Shown: piece after piece, positions 52,186 through 61,700 of the stretch
Layout: every line of letters starts with the position of its first letter
Numbering within the stretch: the first letter of the stretch is position 1
Assembly (NCBI GenBank): GCA_029880265.1
Contig: JAOUOT010000010.1
Coordinates: forward strand, 51,174 to 115,173
Direction of reading: 5' to 3'
Source: Spirochaetia bacterium
Lineage (GTDB): Bacteria; Spirochaetota; Leptospiria; Turneriellales; JAOUOS01
Length of the DNA stretch: 64,000 nt
Notes under the pieces: model-generated
The model's database searches: none
The model's input: only the letters and a program-made list of their open reading frames with translations
What the model was told of the DNA's origin: nothing
Position numbers and translations under genes: made by a program

Positions 52186-53397
52186 TTAAGGTAAAAAGGC
52201 CCATCCTTTTTTGTTTTTGAGAAGCATATATTTTTCGAGTATTGTTTTTACCAGACTGGCAAAAATATTTGGTATCATCACCGCAAACGCTCTCGGTTTA
52301 AAAAGTCTGTTTGTAAATATCCATACTTCTTTTCTGCCGGCGTCCATAATGCATATGCCGGGAATTTTTCCGAATGGTTTTTTCTTGAAATTTTTACCGC
52401 CTTTTGTCATGTAGTAAATATTTTTTGCGGCTATTTTTCCCATGATATCGCTGGGATATCCGGTTTTCGGAACCCCAAAAGGAACGGCGCAGTTGCCAAA
52501 AGGCGCGATAACCTGAACTGAGAGACCGGCGGCAAAAACATTTTTATATTTTATATGCTGGTAGCCTTCGTTTGTCACGACAAACCCTTTTTCATCGACA
52601 AGTTTAGGCGATTTTTTTAGAGCTTCAGCGCCTAAAAACGGAGGAATCAGCATAGCCATTTTATAAGGCAGTACCGTGCCGTCGTTTAGGGTTATTTTTG
52701 ATTTTTCAATTTTCTTAATAGAAGCGTTAGTGTGCCATTTTATATTAAACATCTTCATGAAAGTTTTAAGCATCGTTGCGCCGCCGGCAATTCCTCCGAT
52801 GCCAAAATGACCAAGAAATGGCTCGGGAGTTATCCAATGCAGATCAACTTTTTTTCTTATTTTATCTTTACGCAGTTGTTTTTCAAGATTAAAAAGATAT
52901 TCGTAAGCGGCCCCCATACAGCTTGCCCCCTGTGTCGCGCCTACAATGACCGGCCCGGGATTTTTTTTCAGTTTTTTATACGCTTCATAAGTTTTCTCGG
53001 CAAGCTTTGGTTCAACGATACAGTTTACATAACCCGCCGCAGGGTCAAGGTTGGGTATTGCCTTAAAGTTATTAGAAATTCCCGTCGCCACGACAAGATA
53101 ATCATATTTTAATTTTCCGTTTTTTTCGGTAACAACTTCATTTTTATCGGGATCAATTTTCATGGCCTTGTCATGAATAAACTCAATACCCTTTTTCTTA
53201 AAAACAGGCTCAACAGGAAACGTAATGTCTTCAAGCTTTCGTCTGCCGAAGGGAACCCATATTAAAGAAGGTATATATATAAAATTTTTTGACGGAGAGA
53301 TTACCGTAACCTCACCTTTCTTTTTCAGATATTTTTTTACTTTTATTGCAGCGGTCATGCCCGCAAAATTAGAACCTAAGACAATAATTTTAGACAT
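52186..53397 (-). CDS. FAD-dependent oxidoreductase, sulfide:quinone oxidoreductase-like
   Basis: A 403-residue flavoprotein of the SQR/FCSD group. It starts with KIIVLGSNFAGMTAAIKV and has the FAD motifs YLVVATGISNNF and NVFAAGLSVQV. Two cysteines are in the places expected for SQR (GASCMGAAYEY near 158 and FGNCAVPFG near 327). A C-terminal amphipathic region (KTILEKYMLLKNKK) could attach to the membrane. The function would be sulfide oxidation to quinone; type is not certain. Confidence 0.8.
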   Translation of the reverse strand: MSKIIVLGSNFAGMTAAIKVKKYLKKKGEVTVISPSKNFIYIPSLIWVPFGRRKLEDITFPVEPVFKKKGIEFIHDKAMKIDPDKNEVVTEKNGKLKYDYLVVATGISNNFKAIPNLDPAAGYVNCIVEPKLAEKTYEAYKKLKKNPGPVIVGATQGASCMGAAYEYLFNLEKQLRKDKIRKKVDLHWITPEPFLGHFGIGGIAGGATMLKTFMKMFNIKWHTNASIKKIEKSKITLNDGTVLPYKMAMLIPPFLGAEALKKSPKLVDEKGFVVTNEGYQHIKYKNVFAAGLSVQVIAPFGNCAVPFGVPKTGYPSDIMGKIAAKNIYYMTKGGKNFKKKPFGKIPGICIMDAGRKEVWIFTNRLFKPRAFAVMIPNIFASLVKTILEKYMLLKNKKGWAFLP

Positions 53398-53583
53398 ATA
53401 ATCTCCTTTATTTTTCGATATTTCAATTTTCGCAACGATGTTATATGATTATTATATATTTATTAAAATTGTTTGGCGCAATATAGTTCGTATTTTATAA
53501 AAAAAGTAAAAAAATGAAACAATTTAAAATATGTATTTTGTGGAGAAACGTATTTAGCGCTTAAATTTCAATTTGTAAAAAAG

Positions 53584-54708
53584 CTATGCATTATTTTCAT
53601 TTCGCTCCGAAAGATTGTCATTGCGCCAATTTTCAGGAGACATGCCGGTTTCTTTTTTAAAGGCTTCATGAAAAGAAGAGTATGAATTAAACCCCGATTC
53701 ATAGCAGATATTCGTAATATTATGGTTCTTTTCGGTTCGCATAATTTTTTTAGCCTCAATAATTCTGTAATGATTTATAAACGCGTTACAATGCTTTTGA
53801 AACCGCGAATTAATAAGCTCTGAAGCCTGATAAACATTTAAATTTAATTTTTTAGCGATATGTTTTAATTCTAATTTTTCATCTAAATATAATTTTTCTT
53901 CTTCAAAAAGCCTTTGAAGCTCTTTTTCTGTTTTTTCTATATCTACGTTTAAGAGCCTTGATTTTGAAAAAACATGAGCGTTCCATACATCCCCAGGTTT
54001 CGTAAAAACGCCAAGCTTTACAAGATATGGCACAAGCGTTAAAAAAACAAAAAACAAATAGACGCTTAGTGTCGTTATAAAATGACCAACGATAAACCAT
54101 ATTTTACTTTCTGTGACAAAAACAGAGAAGAATATCAGCGCAAACATGTGAACAACGCCCCAAATTAATAATATCTTTAATACTTCTGCCTGCGCGCTTT
54201 CTTTTTGAATGTCTTTAAAACTTATTCTTTTTGCCAAATAAACAACCAGGAAAACGAGGAAAAAAGTATAATTCGCTAAAAGCAAAAAATTCGCGGCTTC
54301 AATATAGCAAACTTCGGGCAGATAGGTTTTTAATACGACCCGTAGTTTTTCTTTTTGTTTGCTTATGTCCAATAAATAATAAGGCAGCAGCGCCGCCCAT
54401 TGAAAAAGCGCGGGTAAAAACAATAAAAGATATTTATTTTGCCAGAAGAATTCGCGTTCAACAGCTTTTCTAAACGCTAGATAAATAAAAGGGCCAATAG
54501 AGGCGTATACGACAAAGATACTGCCGTAAAGATAAGGAAAGTTTATAAGAAAACCGCTTTCATACATCCATAAGTATAAACCGGTATAACCAAGAAAAAA
54601 GAAATTTGTTATGTAATAAGGATTTTTTATTTTCTTGTAAAAATAGACATGAACAAAACCGGTTATAAAAAACAATACGCAAAAAAATAAGACGATTATC
54701 TTTTCCAT
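53584..54708 (-). CDS. AraC-family regulator with seven N-terminal transmembrane segments
   Basis: A 374-residue protein. The N-terminal ~240 residues have seven predicted transmembrane segments (about 2-20, 33-53, 62-80, 92-112, 134-158, 175-197, 205-232). The C-terminal AraC-type HTH pair follows: KLELKHIAKKLNLNVYQASELIN and HNITNICYESGFNSYSSF. This is a membrane-bound one-component regulator; the signal is unknown. It faces the duplicated module and is separated from it by about 490 bases. Confidence 0.85.
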   Translation of the reverse strand: MEKIIVLFFCVLFFITGFVHVYFYKKIKNPYYITNFFFLGYTGLYLWMYESGFLINFPYLYGSIFVVYASIGPFIYLAFRKAVEREFFWQNKYLLLFLPALFQWAALLPYYLLDISKQKEKLRVVLKTYLPEVCYIEAANFLLLANYTFFLVFLVVYLAKRISFKDIQKESAQAEVLKILLIWGVVHMFALIFFSVFVTESKIWFIVGHFITTLSVYLFFVFLTLVPYLVKLGVFTKPGDVWNAHVFSKSRLLNVDIEKTEKELQRLFEEEKLYLDEKLELKHIAKKLNLNVYQASELINSRFQKHCNAFINHYRIIEAKKIMRTEKNHNITNICYESGFNSYSSFHEAFKKETGMSPENWRNDNLSERNENNA

Positions 54709-55194
54709 TTTTACTGATTCTAAAGTCTAAAAAAATATTTATACCATGAAAGGTCAATCATAATAAAATGAAACACCGCTGCATCGCGCGTCTCATTGGC
54801 GCAGTCGCCAAAGCTAAAAAGCGACAAAGTAATACCATTTTGGCGTATTTGTTTGACTATGCAAATCATGCATCCGGATGACAAGATTTTTGATATGTGC
54901 TATAAAATGACCGTTGTTTTCAAGAAATATCTGTCTCATGGAGGCTGGGTTAAGACAGATATAATTTGGGGAGGAAGTCTTACGGCGCGAACATACCCGC
55001 GCCGTAAGATTGGCGGCTTTAGATAATGTTTAATGTTGAGTATTAAATGGGGGTTATGAAAAAATGTTGACTTTGAATTTACTAATTTGTAAATTTTATA
55101 TAAAACAAGGCTATTGTTCTCGGGCCGCCGATCGTGTATTCTCATCAGCATTTTTGAAAAGTAAACCCATCTATCAAAATTCAGGAGGTTTAAA
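54709..55194. other. Intergenic region with repeated hairpin and promoter before the first CsgG/DUF5683 gene
   Basis: No convincing gene is present. The + strand has a perfect 12-bp hairpin (54978-54989 with 54998-55009, TCTTACGGCGCG type) that recurs at 62478-62509. A sigma-70-like promoter follows: TTGACT at 55067-55072, a 17-base spacer, TAAATT at 55090-55095. The last ~50 bases before the ATG are nearly identical to those at 62690-62741. Confidence 0.7.
54978..55009. repeat. Leader hairpin repeat, copy 1
   Basis: A perfect 12-base inverted repeat with 8-base loop. Copy 2 at 62478-62509 has one mismatch in the right arm. The copies are associated with the two paralogous genes, so this is part of the duplicated block. 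Confidence 0.85.
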
Positions 55195-56124
55195 ATGAAA
55201 AGTTTAAAAATATTAACGCTGCTTGCGTTTTTGAGCGTAACATTTTCGACAGACGCTCAGGAAAATAAAAAACGCATCGCGGTGATGCCGTTTGAATACA
55301 GCGGCCAAATTAAAAAAGAAGAGGCCAAATATCTTACCGAAAAGGTAAGAAGCGCGCTTATACAAACTAGACAGTTTGAGGTCATAAGCAATGACCAGAT
55401 TGAAAACATGATGGCCATGGAGGCCAAAAAACAGGGGGTTGGCCCCGGTTCTTGCAATACCGAGCAGTGCATTATCGATCTCGGTAACGCTCTTGAATGC
55501 GAAAAAATGCTTGTAGGCTCGGCCGGCGAGGCTTTCGGAGAATTTTCTATTAACGCTAAAATTTTAGACGTTGTGCTGCAGCAGTATGAAAACGCCGCCG
55601 ACGTAAGCGTTAACAATAAAAAAGACTTTCCTAAAGCGGCCAAAGACGTGGTAAAAAAACTGGTGGGCGATTATAATGAATTTTCGGGCGGTATATCTTA
55701 TACCGGCATGATTTGGCGCACCGCCGCCGCCCCCGGCTGGGGTCATATGTACACCGATCAAAAAAGAGGCATGGCCTATCTGGGCGTCTGGGGCGTCACC
55801 GCCGGGGTCTTTCTATGGTCGCACCTTAATTATTCGTCAAAAGTCGACGAATATGCCGCCGCCGAAAGCGATTTTGACGCCAAATATGACGCCGCTAACA
55901 GCGCTCATTCTCTAAGAGGATATATGTCTTACATTCTTCTCGCGGTTTATGCGACGGCTTTGACAGATACCCTTTTAACCGGCAAAAGCTATACGGCCTC
56001 AGAAAACCATACCGGCGGGTCTTTCAAAGACAGTAGTTTTCCTGTTTTTAACATTCTGCCGCGTTACACATTCAACAACAAAGCGGAGACTTTTTATGAG
56101 ATGGCTATCAGGAAAGAATTTTGA
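55195..56124 (+). CDS. CsgG/TolB-like and DUF5683 exported protein, copy A
   Basis: A 309-residue protein with a signal peptide (1-21, cleavage before QENKK). Residues 25-165 resemble CsgG/GNA1162-type domains: RIAVMPFEYSG, LTEKVRSALIQTRQFEVISN and CEKMLVGSAGEAFGEFSI. A DUF5683-like region with two hydrophobic segments follows: WRTAAAPGWGHMYTDQKRG, then a long helix pair. The C-terminal ~22 residues match copy B closely. An AGGAGG ribosome-binding sequence lies 6 bases before the ATG. It is paralogous to the 62742 gene. The role may be in export of the surface proteins downstream, an inference. Confidence 0.7.
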   Translation: MKSLKILTLLAFLSVTFSTDAQENKKRIAVMPFEYSGQIKKEEAKYLTEKVRSALIQTRQFEVISNDQIENMMAMEAKKQGVGPGSCNTEQCIIDLGNALECEKMLVGSAGEAFGEFSINAKILDVVLQQYENAADVSVNNKKDFPKAAKDVVKKLVGDYNEFSGGISYTGMIWRTAAAPGWGHMYTDQKRGMAYLGVWGVTAGVFLWSHLNYSSKVDEYAAAESDFDAKYDAANSAHSLRGYMSYILLAVYATALTDTLLTGKSYTASENHTGGSFKDSSFPVFNILPRYTFNNKAETFYEMAIRKEF

Positions 56125-56417
56125 GTGTTGAATTTTGAATGAAGAAATCGGGAAATGTTATTAAAAAGCGGTACGAGTATAGGGGCAAACGTGAAAGAAG
56201 CGCAAGCGGCACAAAGCAAGAAAGACTTTTTATCAAAAATGTCTATAGCTTCAAAAGAAGCAAGAGAAACTGAATATTGGTTGAGTTTAATTAAAGAATC
56301 GAAGCTGGTAAATTTAAATTATGATAAATACTTAGAAAACTCAAGAGAGATAATAAGAATAATAACTGCTATAGTAAAAACAACGGCAAAAGAAGTGAAA
56401 ACTTAAGAGATAATTAA
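56046..56417 (+). repeat. 372-base direct repeat, copy 1
   Basis: This segment, containing the last ~25 codons of copy A and the whole four-helix fragment, is nearly identical to 63629-64000, with only a few substitutions. Confidence 0.9.
56155..56406 (+). pseudogene. N-terminally truncated four-helix-bundle (S23-type) protein
   Basis: The 83-residue frame matches the later part of TIGR02436/S23-type four-helix-bundle proteins (GTSIGANVKEAQAAQSKKDF, EARETEYWLSLIKES). Full-length members have about 35 more residues at the N-terminus. An in-frame TGA lies 5 codons upstream, and the DNA there is the end of the CsgG-type gene's 3' flank, so the first helix is missing. A weak GGGAA precedes the ATG. 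It is very similar to the copy at 63738, with only one residue changed. It is probably non-functional but maintained by recombination. Confidence 0.6.
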
Positions 56418-56460
56418 ACATTAAAAATTTAAAATTAAACATTGCAAAAAGGAGAAAAAA

Positions 56461-58173
56461 ATGAAACTAACAAAAATAATAAAAATACTGCCGGCAATCT
56501 TACTGCTGGCTATGTTCTGTTCGACAGAAGAGATACCGAGGGATAATGAGCTTGATCCTAAGGCAGATAATTATACGGTTACAGATAATGCCGATTTACA
56601 GGATGTAAATACCGATACGAGTAATCTTTCTCTTGCTGATTTTACTTTTGGCGCGGGTGATAACGAATCATCGGTAACGCAAAATTTTAGCGCACCAATA
56701 TACGGCGACAGCGGTACAAGCATAAGCTGGGCAAGCGATAATGGCGCAATTGTTTTTGTGGGCGGCACAGCGATGGTAACACAACCTACATCAGGCGGCG
56801 ATGTTACGGTAACTATTACGGCAACGGTTTCAAAAAACGGCGAAACCGCGACAACCACATTTCAGGTGACTGTACTGATGAAAGATACTACACCGCCCGA
56901 TCAGGTAACGGGCCTTACGGCAACGCCTGTTATTGGTTCAAGCGAGATTAACCTGAGCTGGACAGCATCGACTGACGATACAACAGCGCCGGAATCTCTT
57001 GTTTACGAGGTATGTATATCGACATCAAGCTGCGATACGTTTTCTGTAAGCCAGACGACTTTGCTAGGCGAGACTGCGATAAGTATAACAGAATTAGATG
57101 CACCGGTTACATATTATTTTCGTGTGCGGGCAAAAGATTCAGCGGGGCACACCGGAACACCAAGCGCAGCGGCTGCGGCTGTTACCGGCGGTATCTTTGC
57201 GGGCGGCTTTAGTACAAACAGCAGTGGTGTGTTTGTAGCCGGCTACTGGAAAAACGGCACGTGGAACGCCCTTGCACCCATTGATTGGGCAAAATCTTCC
57301 AGGGTTTATTCTCTTGTTGTAGATGGTACAGACGTATATGCGGGCTGGTATAGTACAAATAGCAGTGACGTGGAAGTAGGCGGCTACTGGAAAAACGGCA
57401 CATGGAACGCCCTTACGCCTATTGATGCGACAAAATCTTCGTATGTTAATTCTCTTGTTGTTAACGGAACAGACGTCTATGCGGGCGGCTCTAGTGGAAA
57501 CAGTAGTTCTTTGTTTGTACCAGGCTACTGGAAGAACGGTACGTGGAACGCCCTTACGCCTATTTATGCGACAAAATCTTCGTATGTTGAGTCTATTGTT
57601 GTAGATGGTACAGACGTATATGCGGGCGGCTACGGCTACAATAGCAGCTTTGTGTCTGTACCAGGCTACTGGAAGAACGGTACGTTGAACGCCCTTACGC
57701 CTATTGATGCGACAAAACATTCGCATGTTTATTCTCTTGTTGTAGATGGTACAGACGTTTATGTGGGCGGCTATAGTACAAACAGCAGTGGTGTGCAAGT
57801 ACCAGGCTACTGGAAAAACGGCACGTGGAACGCCCTTGCGCCTATTGATGTGACAAAATCTTCCAGGGTTTATTCTCTTGTTGTAGACGGTACAGACGTC
57901 TATGCGGGCGGCTATAGTGTAAACAGTAGTTCTTTGTATGTAGCCGGCTACTGGAAAAACGGCACGTGGAACGCCCTTACACCCATTGATTGGACAAAAT
58001 CTTCCAGGGTTAATTCTCTTGTTATAGACGGAACAGATATCTATGCGGGCGGCTATAGTCAAAACAGCAGTGGTGTGTCTGTAGCCGGCTACTGGAAAAA
58101 CGGAACATGGAACGCCCTTACGCCTATTGATGCGACAAAAGATTCATATGTTAATTCTATTGTTGTAAAGTAA
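56461..58173 (+). CDS. Surface lipoprotein with Ig-like and FN3 domains and a seven-repeat propeller
   Basis: A 570-residue protein. The signal region (1-19) ends in LLAMFCSTEE, with lipidated Cys20. The Ig-like segment (about 60-140, ISWASDNGAIVFVGGTAMV) is followed by an FN3 domain (about 145-240, WTASTDDTTAPE to YYFRVRAKDSAG). Seven 47-residue repeats follow, each with GYWKNGTWNALTPID and VDGTDVYAGGYS. Seven matches a seven-bladed beta propeller. It is preceded by a GGAG ribosome-binding sequence. The function is probably surface binding; the ligand is unknown. Confidence 0.8.
   Translation: MKLTKIIKILPAILLLAMFCSTEEIPRDNELDPKADNYTVTDNADLQDVNTDTSNLSLADFTFGAGDNESSVTQNFSAPIYGDSGTSISWASDNGAIVFVGGTAMVTQPTSGGDVTVTITATVSKNGETATTTFQVTVLMKDTTPPDQVTGLTATPVIGSSEINLSWTASTDDTTAPESLVYEVCISTSSCDTFSVSQTTLLGETAISITELDAPVTYYFRVRAKDSAGHTGTPSAAAAAVTGGIFAGGFSTNSSGVFVAGYWKNGTWNALAPIDWAKSSRVYSLVVDGTDVYAGWYSTNSSDVEVGGYWKNGTWNALTPIDATKSSYVNSLVVNGTDVYAGGSSGNSSSLFVPGYWKNGTWNALTPIYATKSSYVESIVVDGTDVYAGGYGYNSSFVSVPGYWKNGTLNALTPIDATKHSHVYSLVVDGTDVYVGGYSTNSSGVQVPGYWKNGTWNALAPIDVTKSSRVYSLVVDGTDVYAGGYSVNSSSLYVAGYWKNGTWNALTPIDWTKSSRVNSLVIDGTDIYAGGYSQNSSGVSVAGYWKNGTWNALTPIDATKDSYVNSIVVK
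57229..58170 (+). repeat. Seven 141-bp tandem repeats in the propeller lipoprotein
   Basis: Copies of 141 bases (47 codons) remain in frame, with most variation at three or four positions per unit. A long opposite-strand frame (57139-58062) is a by-product of the repetition. Confidence 0.95.
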
Positions 58174-58205
58174 CAGAAATGAGAGTAAGGTTTAAGGAGA
58201 AAAAA

Positions 58206-58748
58206 ATGAAAAAAAAATACGTTATGAACATGATTTATTTGGTTTTAATACCAATACTATCATGCCAAAAGGGACCTGACAAGGTTTATCTTGAATATGC
58301 GAAGGCGTCTCAGAATAATGATTTTCAAACCTTGAAAAAACTGAGTTCTAAAGATATTGCCGCATATTATGATGAGGCAGATAAAGATACGATAAAAGAG
58401 TACAATGACAGGTACAAGAAACGGTTAAAAGACATAAAAATTATTGATGTTAAAATCGATAACGATAAAGCAATTCTTTCTGTTGAAAGTTTTGTAAAGG
58501 GCGAAGAGGGCATGCAGGATGCTATAGAAAAATGTTCGGTGCAAATGATCAAAGAAGAAGACGGCGCGGTGGTAAACCCTCAGGTTGTTTCGTTTGATTT
58601 TAAAAGCGAAGCTTTATCAAATTGTTTAATAAATAAAATGAGAGTGTGGCGCTTTCCTGCGCCTCCTTTTGAGAAACCGTATTACGCGTTTCATACATTT
58701 CGGTTCCACAGGCAAAGCCTGCACGAGAAGAAGGGAGAATTATTTTGA
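58206..58748 (+). CDS. Small predicted lipoprotein with AgmX/PglI-like C-terminal motif
   Basis: A 180-residue protein. I start at 58206 because AAGGAG is 7 bases upstream; the frame begins at 58179. The lipobox is IPILSCQKG, Cys20. The middle part (about 25-130) is like DUF4878-type lumazine-binding-like lipoproteins (VYLEYAKASQNNDFQTLKKL). The segment LSNCLINKMRVWRFPAPP resembles the C-terminal motif of AgmX/PglI-type proteins. It lies between two large repeat lipoproteins and is likely co-transcribed. Confidence 0.65.
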   Translation: MKKKYVMNMIYLVLIPILSCQKGPDKVYLEYAKASQNNDFQTLKKLSSKDIAAYYDEADKDTIKEYNDRYKKRLKDIKIIDVKIDNDKAILSVESFVKGEEGMQDAIEKCSVQMIKEEDGAVVNPQVVSFDFKSEALSNCLINKMRVWRFPAPPFEKPYYAFHTFRFHRQSLHEKKGELF

Positions 58749-58793
58749 ACGAGAGCTGGTAATGAGTTAAAGATGAAAATATTGGAGGCTAAA

Positions 58794-61700
58794 ATGAAAA
58801 TCTCAAGGTTATATGTCATTATTGGTATTACGGCAATATTCGCCTTTAATTGTATCGCAGACCCTCAGCATTCTAACCCGAATGATCCGGAAAGCGCTTA
58901 TTTTAACGACAATGAAAACCCGGGCAATCTTTGCGGCAACGGTGTTACAGACGCGGGCGAAGCCTGCGACGACGGCAATGCCTTTGTAGAGAAGTGTACT
59001 TACGGCAATACGACGGCAATTTTAACCTGCGGATCAAACTGCCAGTATGTACCCTGCGAAATAACCTATTGCGGCGATAATGAAACAGATTCTGGCAACG
59101 GCGAAGAATGCGACGACGGCAACGCGGTAACAGAAACCTGCCTATACGGCGAGACTTCATGCGTTGTATGTAATTCTTCTTGTATTTCAGTAGCGGGCGT
59201 TGCATCTTATTGCGGCGACGGATATACAGACGCGTCAAACGGCGAGACTTGCGACGGCGACGGAACAGGCTCAGGCGGCGAGACCGTCGATTGCGACGCA
59301 GACTGCTCGGCTCAAATTTGCGGCGACGGTACGGTGAACTCTTCGGCGGGCGAAGAATGCGATTCAAGCGGTACAGATTCTGTCGATTGCAACGGTTTAA
59401 CCTGTAAATTGTCGGCATGCGGCGACGGTTATTCTAACGAGGCGGCCGGCGAGACCTGCGACGACGGCAACCTTGATGACAATGACGGATGTTCTTCTGT
59501 CTGCCAGACAGAATACTGCGGAGACAATATAGCGCAGACAGGCGAAATATGCGACGACGGCAACGAGTCTAATAACGATGCGTGTCTTAACTCGTGCATT
59601 GAGGGTTCATGCGGCGACGGATTTATTTACGACGGGGTTGAAACCTGCGACGATAATAATTCTGTCACAGAAAAATGTACCTACGGCTCTACGGGCTGTA
59701 CCGTATGCGACGCTTCATGCCAGTCTATCGCGGGGGCGACATCGTACTGCGGCGATACCGTTATTGATACCGTAAACGGCGAAAAATGCGACGACGGCAA
59801 CGCCGTATCGGGCGACGGTTGTTCAGATAATTGTCTTATAGAGGGCATATGCGGCAACGGGATGGTTGAAGCGTATGAAGACTGCGATACAGAGGGAATT
59901 CAAACCGAATTTTGCGAAATCGACTGCAAGGCCCCGGTATGCGGCGACACTTTTTTTAACGCTTTGGCCGGCGAAGAATGCGACAACGGCGTATTAAACA
60001 GCGATACGCTGCCCAATTCATGCCGCACAAATTGTCGTTTGCCTTATTGCGGCGACAGCGTGGCCGATACAGGCGAAGAATGCGACGGAGGGGGCATTGA
60101 TACAAATTCCTGCGATTATAATTGTACATTTGCGGTATGCGGCGACTTTCACTTAAATCTGGCCGCAGGCGAAGACTGCGATACCGGCGGGGCAGACTCT
60201 TACCTTTGCGACGCCGCCCTGTGCCTTGCGCCTGCTTGCGGCGACGGAACTTTGAGCATACTTTCAGGCGAACAGTGCGACGACGGTAACCTGACAAGCG
60301 GCGACGGCTGCTCAGACGCTTGCCTAAACGAAGCCGTATTTGTTAAAGTCTACGCCGGAACGTCTCATACTCTCGCCATGAAATCTGACGGCAGTTTATG
60401 GGGCTGGGGATATAATGTTTACGGTCAGCTTGGCGACGGAACAAATATAAAAAAACATATGTCTGTGCAGATCAGCGCAGATACCGATTGGGCGTCTGTC
60501 TCGGGCAGCTGGCATCATGTAATGGCGATAAAAACAAACGGAACGCTTTGGGCATGGGGCTATAATGTATTTGGTCAGCTTGGCGACGGTACAGAGGCAG
60601 GTAAAAATACGCCTGTGCAAATTGGCTCAGACACAGATTGGGCTTTCGTTTCTGCCGGCAATAATCATACTGTCGCGCTAAAAACAAACGGTACCTTATG
60701 GGCATGGGGGTGGAATAGCGACGGCCAGCTTGGCGACAATTCTACGACACAAAAAAAATCGCCTGTACAAATAGGTTCAGATACCGATTGGGCCTTTGTT
60801 TCAGCTGGGTTTATGCATACTCTTGCGGTAAAAACCGACGGTACGCTTTGGGCATGGGGCAGAAACGGCAATGGCCAGCTTGGCCTTGGAGATTCTACGA
60901 CAAGAAAAACGCCCCAGCTTGTAGGCGCCTGCAGCATAGCGGGCTTTTATACTCAAACCGATTGCGAAACAAACTCAGGTATCTGGAACTACGATACAGA
61001 TTGGTCGATTGCTTTGGCGGGAAATAATCTTAGCGCCGCCTTAAAAACCGGCGGCTCATTATACCGATGGGGGTATGATCCGATTTTCATCGACAGCGGT
61101 TTTACGTCAATCTTCTCTGTATCGGGAAATATTGCCGCAGTAAAAGCCGACGGTACCTTATGGACAATGACTGCAGGTTCTGCGCCCAGTCAAAAAACTA
61201 CAGATGCCGACTGGATAGATGTCTCTGCCGGCTATGCTCATACGGCTGCGGTAAAAACCGACGGTACACTATGGGCATGGGGAGAAAATGACGATGGTCA
61301 GCTTGGCGACGGCACAACCGTTGACAGCAGTTTGCCTATATTGGTTACGCCAAATATGAACTTAGATGCCATAATGCTTCAAACAGGCGCCCAATTTAAT
61401 TGGGCCATGGTTTCTGCGGGCTCTTCTTATACGATGGCCATAAAAGCGGGCGGCACATTATGGGGTTGGGGAACCAACGGAAATTACAAACTTGGCGACG
61501 GTTCGATTACTACAAGATATGCGCCTGTTCAAATTGGGATAGATACAAACTGGTTAAGCGTCTCTGCGGGCAACGGATCGCATACAATGGGCATAAAAAC
61601 CGACGGCAGTTTATGGGGTTGGGGTTATAATTTATATGGTCAGCTTGGCGATGGCGCCAGCAGTATGAGATATGTTCCTAAAAATATTGGTACAGATATC

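Noticed and set aside
54796..55026. A 76-codon frame upstream of the CsgG/DUF5683 gene
   Set aside because: It has no ribosome-binding sequence, runs through the hairpin repeat and is not conserved in the second copy of the leader.
57139..58062. A 307-codon open frame on the minus strand opposite the propeller repeats
   Set aside because: It arises because the 141-base repeats keep one opposite frame free of stops. It has no ribosome-binding sequence, and the plus-strand repeats have the signal, lipobox and fold.
57229..58170. 141-bp tandem repeats as a CRISPR array
   Set aside because: Repeats are contiguous coding units without unique spacers.
58945..59418. Arginine-rich minus-strand frame opposite the DUF4215 repeats
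   Set aside because: It is the complement of cysteine- and glycine-rich repeats and has no start signal.
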